Source: an uncultured Flavobacteriales bacterium
GTDB taxonomy: Bacteria > Bacteroidota > Bacteroidia > Flavobacteriales > Crocinitomicaceae
Assembly: GCA_946478775.1 (NCBI GenBank)
Contig: CAMLDR010000182.1
Coordinates: 1-8,233, forward strand
Reading direction: 5' to 3'
Length of the DNA stretch: 8,233 nt
Part shown: one piece after another, positions 7,934-8,233 of the stretch
Position numbering within the stretch: position 1 is the first letter of the stretch
How the letters are laid out: each line of letters starts with the position of its first letter
Translations under genes and position numbers: made by a program
The notes under the pieces: generated by a model
The model's input: the letters and a program-made list of their open reading frames with translations, nothing else
What the model was told of the DNA's origin: nothing
Databases searched by the model: none

Positions 7934-8233
7934 TCAAAGTACTTTAATCTCCACTCTTCGGTTACTTTGCTCTTCGGAAGCGAATTTAGCATTTGGGAAG
8001 ATGGGCATTGTATTTCCATACCCAACGGCAGTTAATCGGGTTTTGTCAATGCCGTTCTCTACGAGATAAAGGTATACGCGTTTTGCGCGTGCTTCGGAAA
8101 GTTTTTGTGCTTCAAAAGTATTCTCACCATTGGAATGTACATGGCCTTGAATTTCTACTTTTATACCGGCGTTCAATGCGAGAAAATCTTTGAGACGTCT
8201 CAACTTGGGCTCTGCACTTTGTAAAAATTCGGA
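7934..8233 (-). CDS. OmpA-family protein, C-terminal peptidoglycan-binding domain (5' part beyond window)
   Basis: The minus-strand frame is open from the window edge to a TGA at 7936-7934, giving 99 visible residues. The TTG at 8203 is internal, because the frame continues upstream as SEFLQSAEPK. The sequence matches the OmpA C-terminal domain: LRRLKDFLALNAGIKVEIQGHV, QKLSEARAKRVYLYLVENGID, RLTAVGYGNTMPIFPN and SNRRVEIKVL at the end. Such domains anchor outer-membrane or lipoprotein partners to peptidoglycan in the periplasm. The usual GHTDxxG motif reads GHVHSNG here, so the Asp that normally contacts diaminopimelate is replaced, whereas the Arg of LSEARA is kept. What precedes the domain (beta-barrel, TPR/WD repeats or lipoprotein linker) cannot be seen. 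It is convergent with hutU. Confidence 0.9.
   Translation of the reverse strand, partial: SEFLQSAEPKLRRLKDFLALNAGIKVEIQGHVHSNGENTFEAQKLSEARAKRVYLYLVENGIDKTRLTAVGYGNTMPIFPNAKFASEEQSNRRVEIKVL

Noticed and set aside
8201..8203. TTG at 8203 as the start of the minus-strand OmpA-like gene
   Set aside because: The frame stays open to the window edge, and the visible part is only the C-terminal half of an OmpA domain.

Overview
The window looks like chromosomal DNA of a Bacteroidota bacterium, most likely a flavobacterium (Flavobacteriales, possibly Crocinitomicaceae/Fluviicola-like; this placement is inference). The main evidence is a large secreted protein that ends in a type IX secretion 'type B' sorting domain (CHU_C, gliding-motility-associated C-terminal domain). 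Supporting evidence is the moderate AT-richness, start codons in A/T-rich leaders without Shine-Dalgarno motifs, and an OmpA-like protein with the Bacteroidota-style 'GHV' variant of the peptidoglycan-binding motif.

Layout: (1) 1-2319 holds core metabolism: the 3' part of carA (carbamoyl-phosphate synthase small subunit) followed 45 bases later by complete eno (enolase), closed by a clear intrinsic terminator. (2) 2320-5598 is a surface/secretion module. It has a candidate Bacteroidota-type promoter, a small exported protein predicted to have a ferredoxin-like fold, and 5 bases later an 873-residue multi-domain exported protein (N-terminal cysteine-rich domain, Ig/PKD-like repeats, SprB-like repeat, PKD, CHU_C), closed by a strong hairpin terminator. 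(3) 5599-7813 is an intergenic region with a symmetric arrangement of direct and inverted repeats, followed by hutU, a long-form (665 aa) urocanate hydratase of histidine degradation. (4) 7812-7931 is a 120-base block of heptanucleotide repeats arranged as a large imperfect inverted repeat, between the convergent 3' ends of hutU and an OmpA-family gene. (5) 7934-8233 (minus strand) is the C-terminal end of that OmpA-like protein.

How the genes relate: carA and eno are housekeeping genes, probably co-transcribed. The two exported proteins probably form their own operon, and the partnership of the small protein with the type-B-sorted giant is the most interesting undescribed item. hutU stands alone here, with no hutH, hutI or hutG/F in view. 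No mobile element, CRISPR, tRNA or rRNA was seen. No complete novel system is evident. The observations most worth following up are the small-protein/adhesin pair, the heptamer palindrome, and the repeat cluster upstream of hutU.
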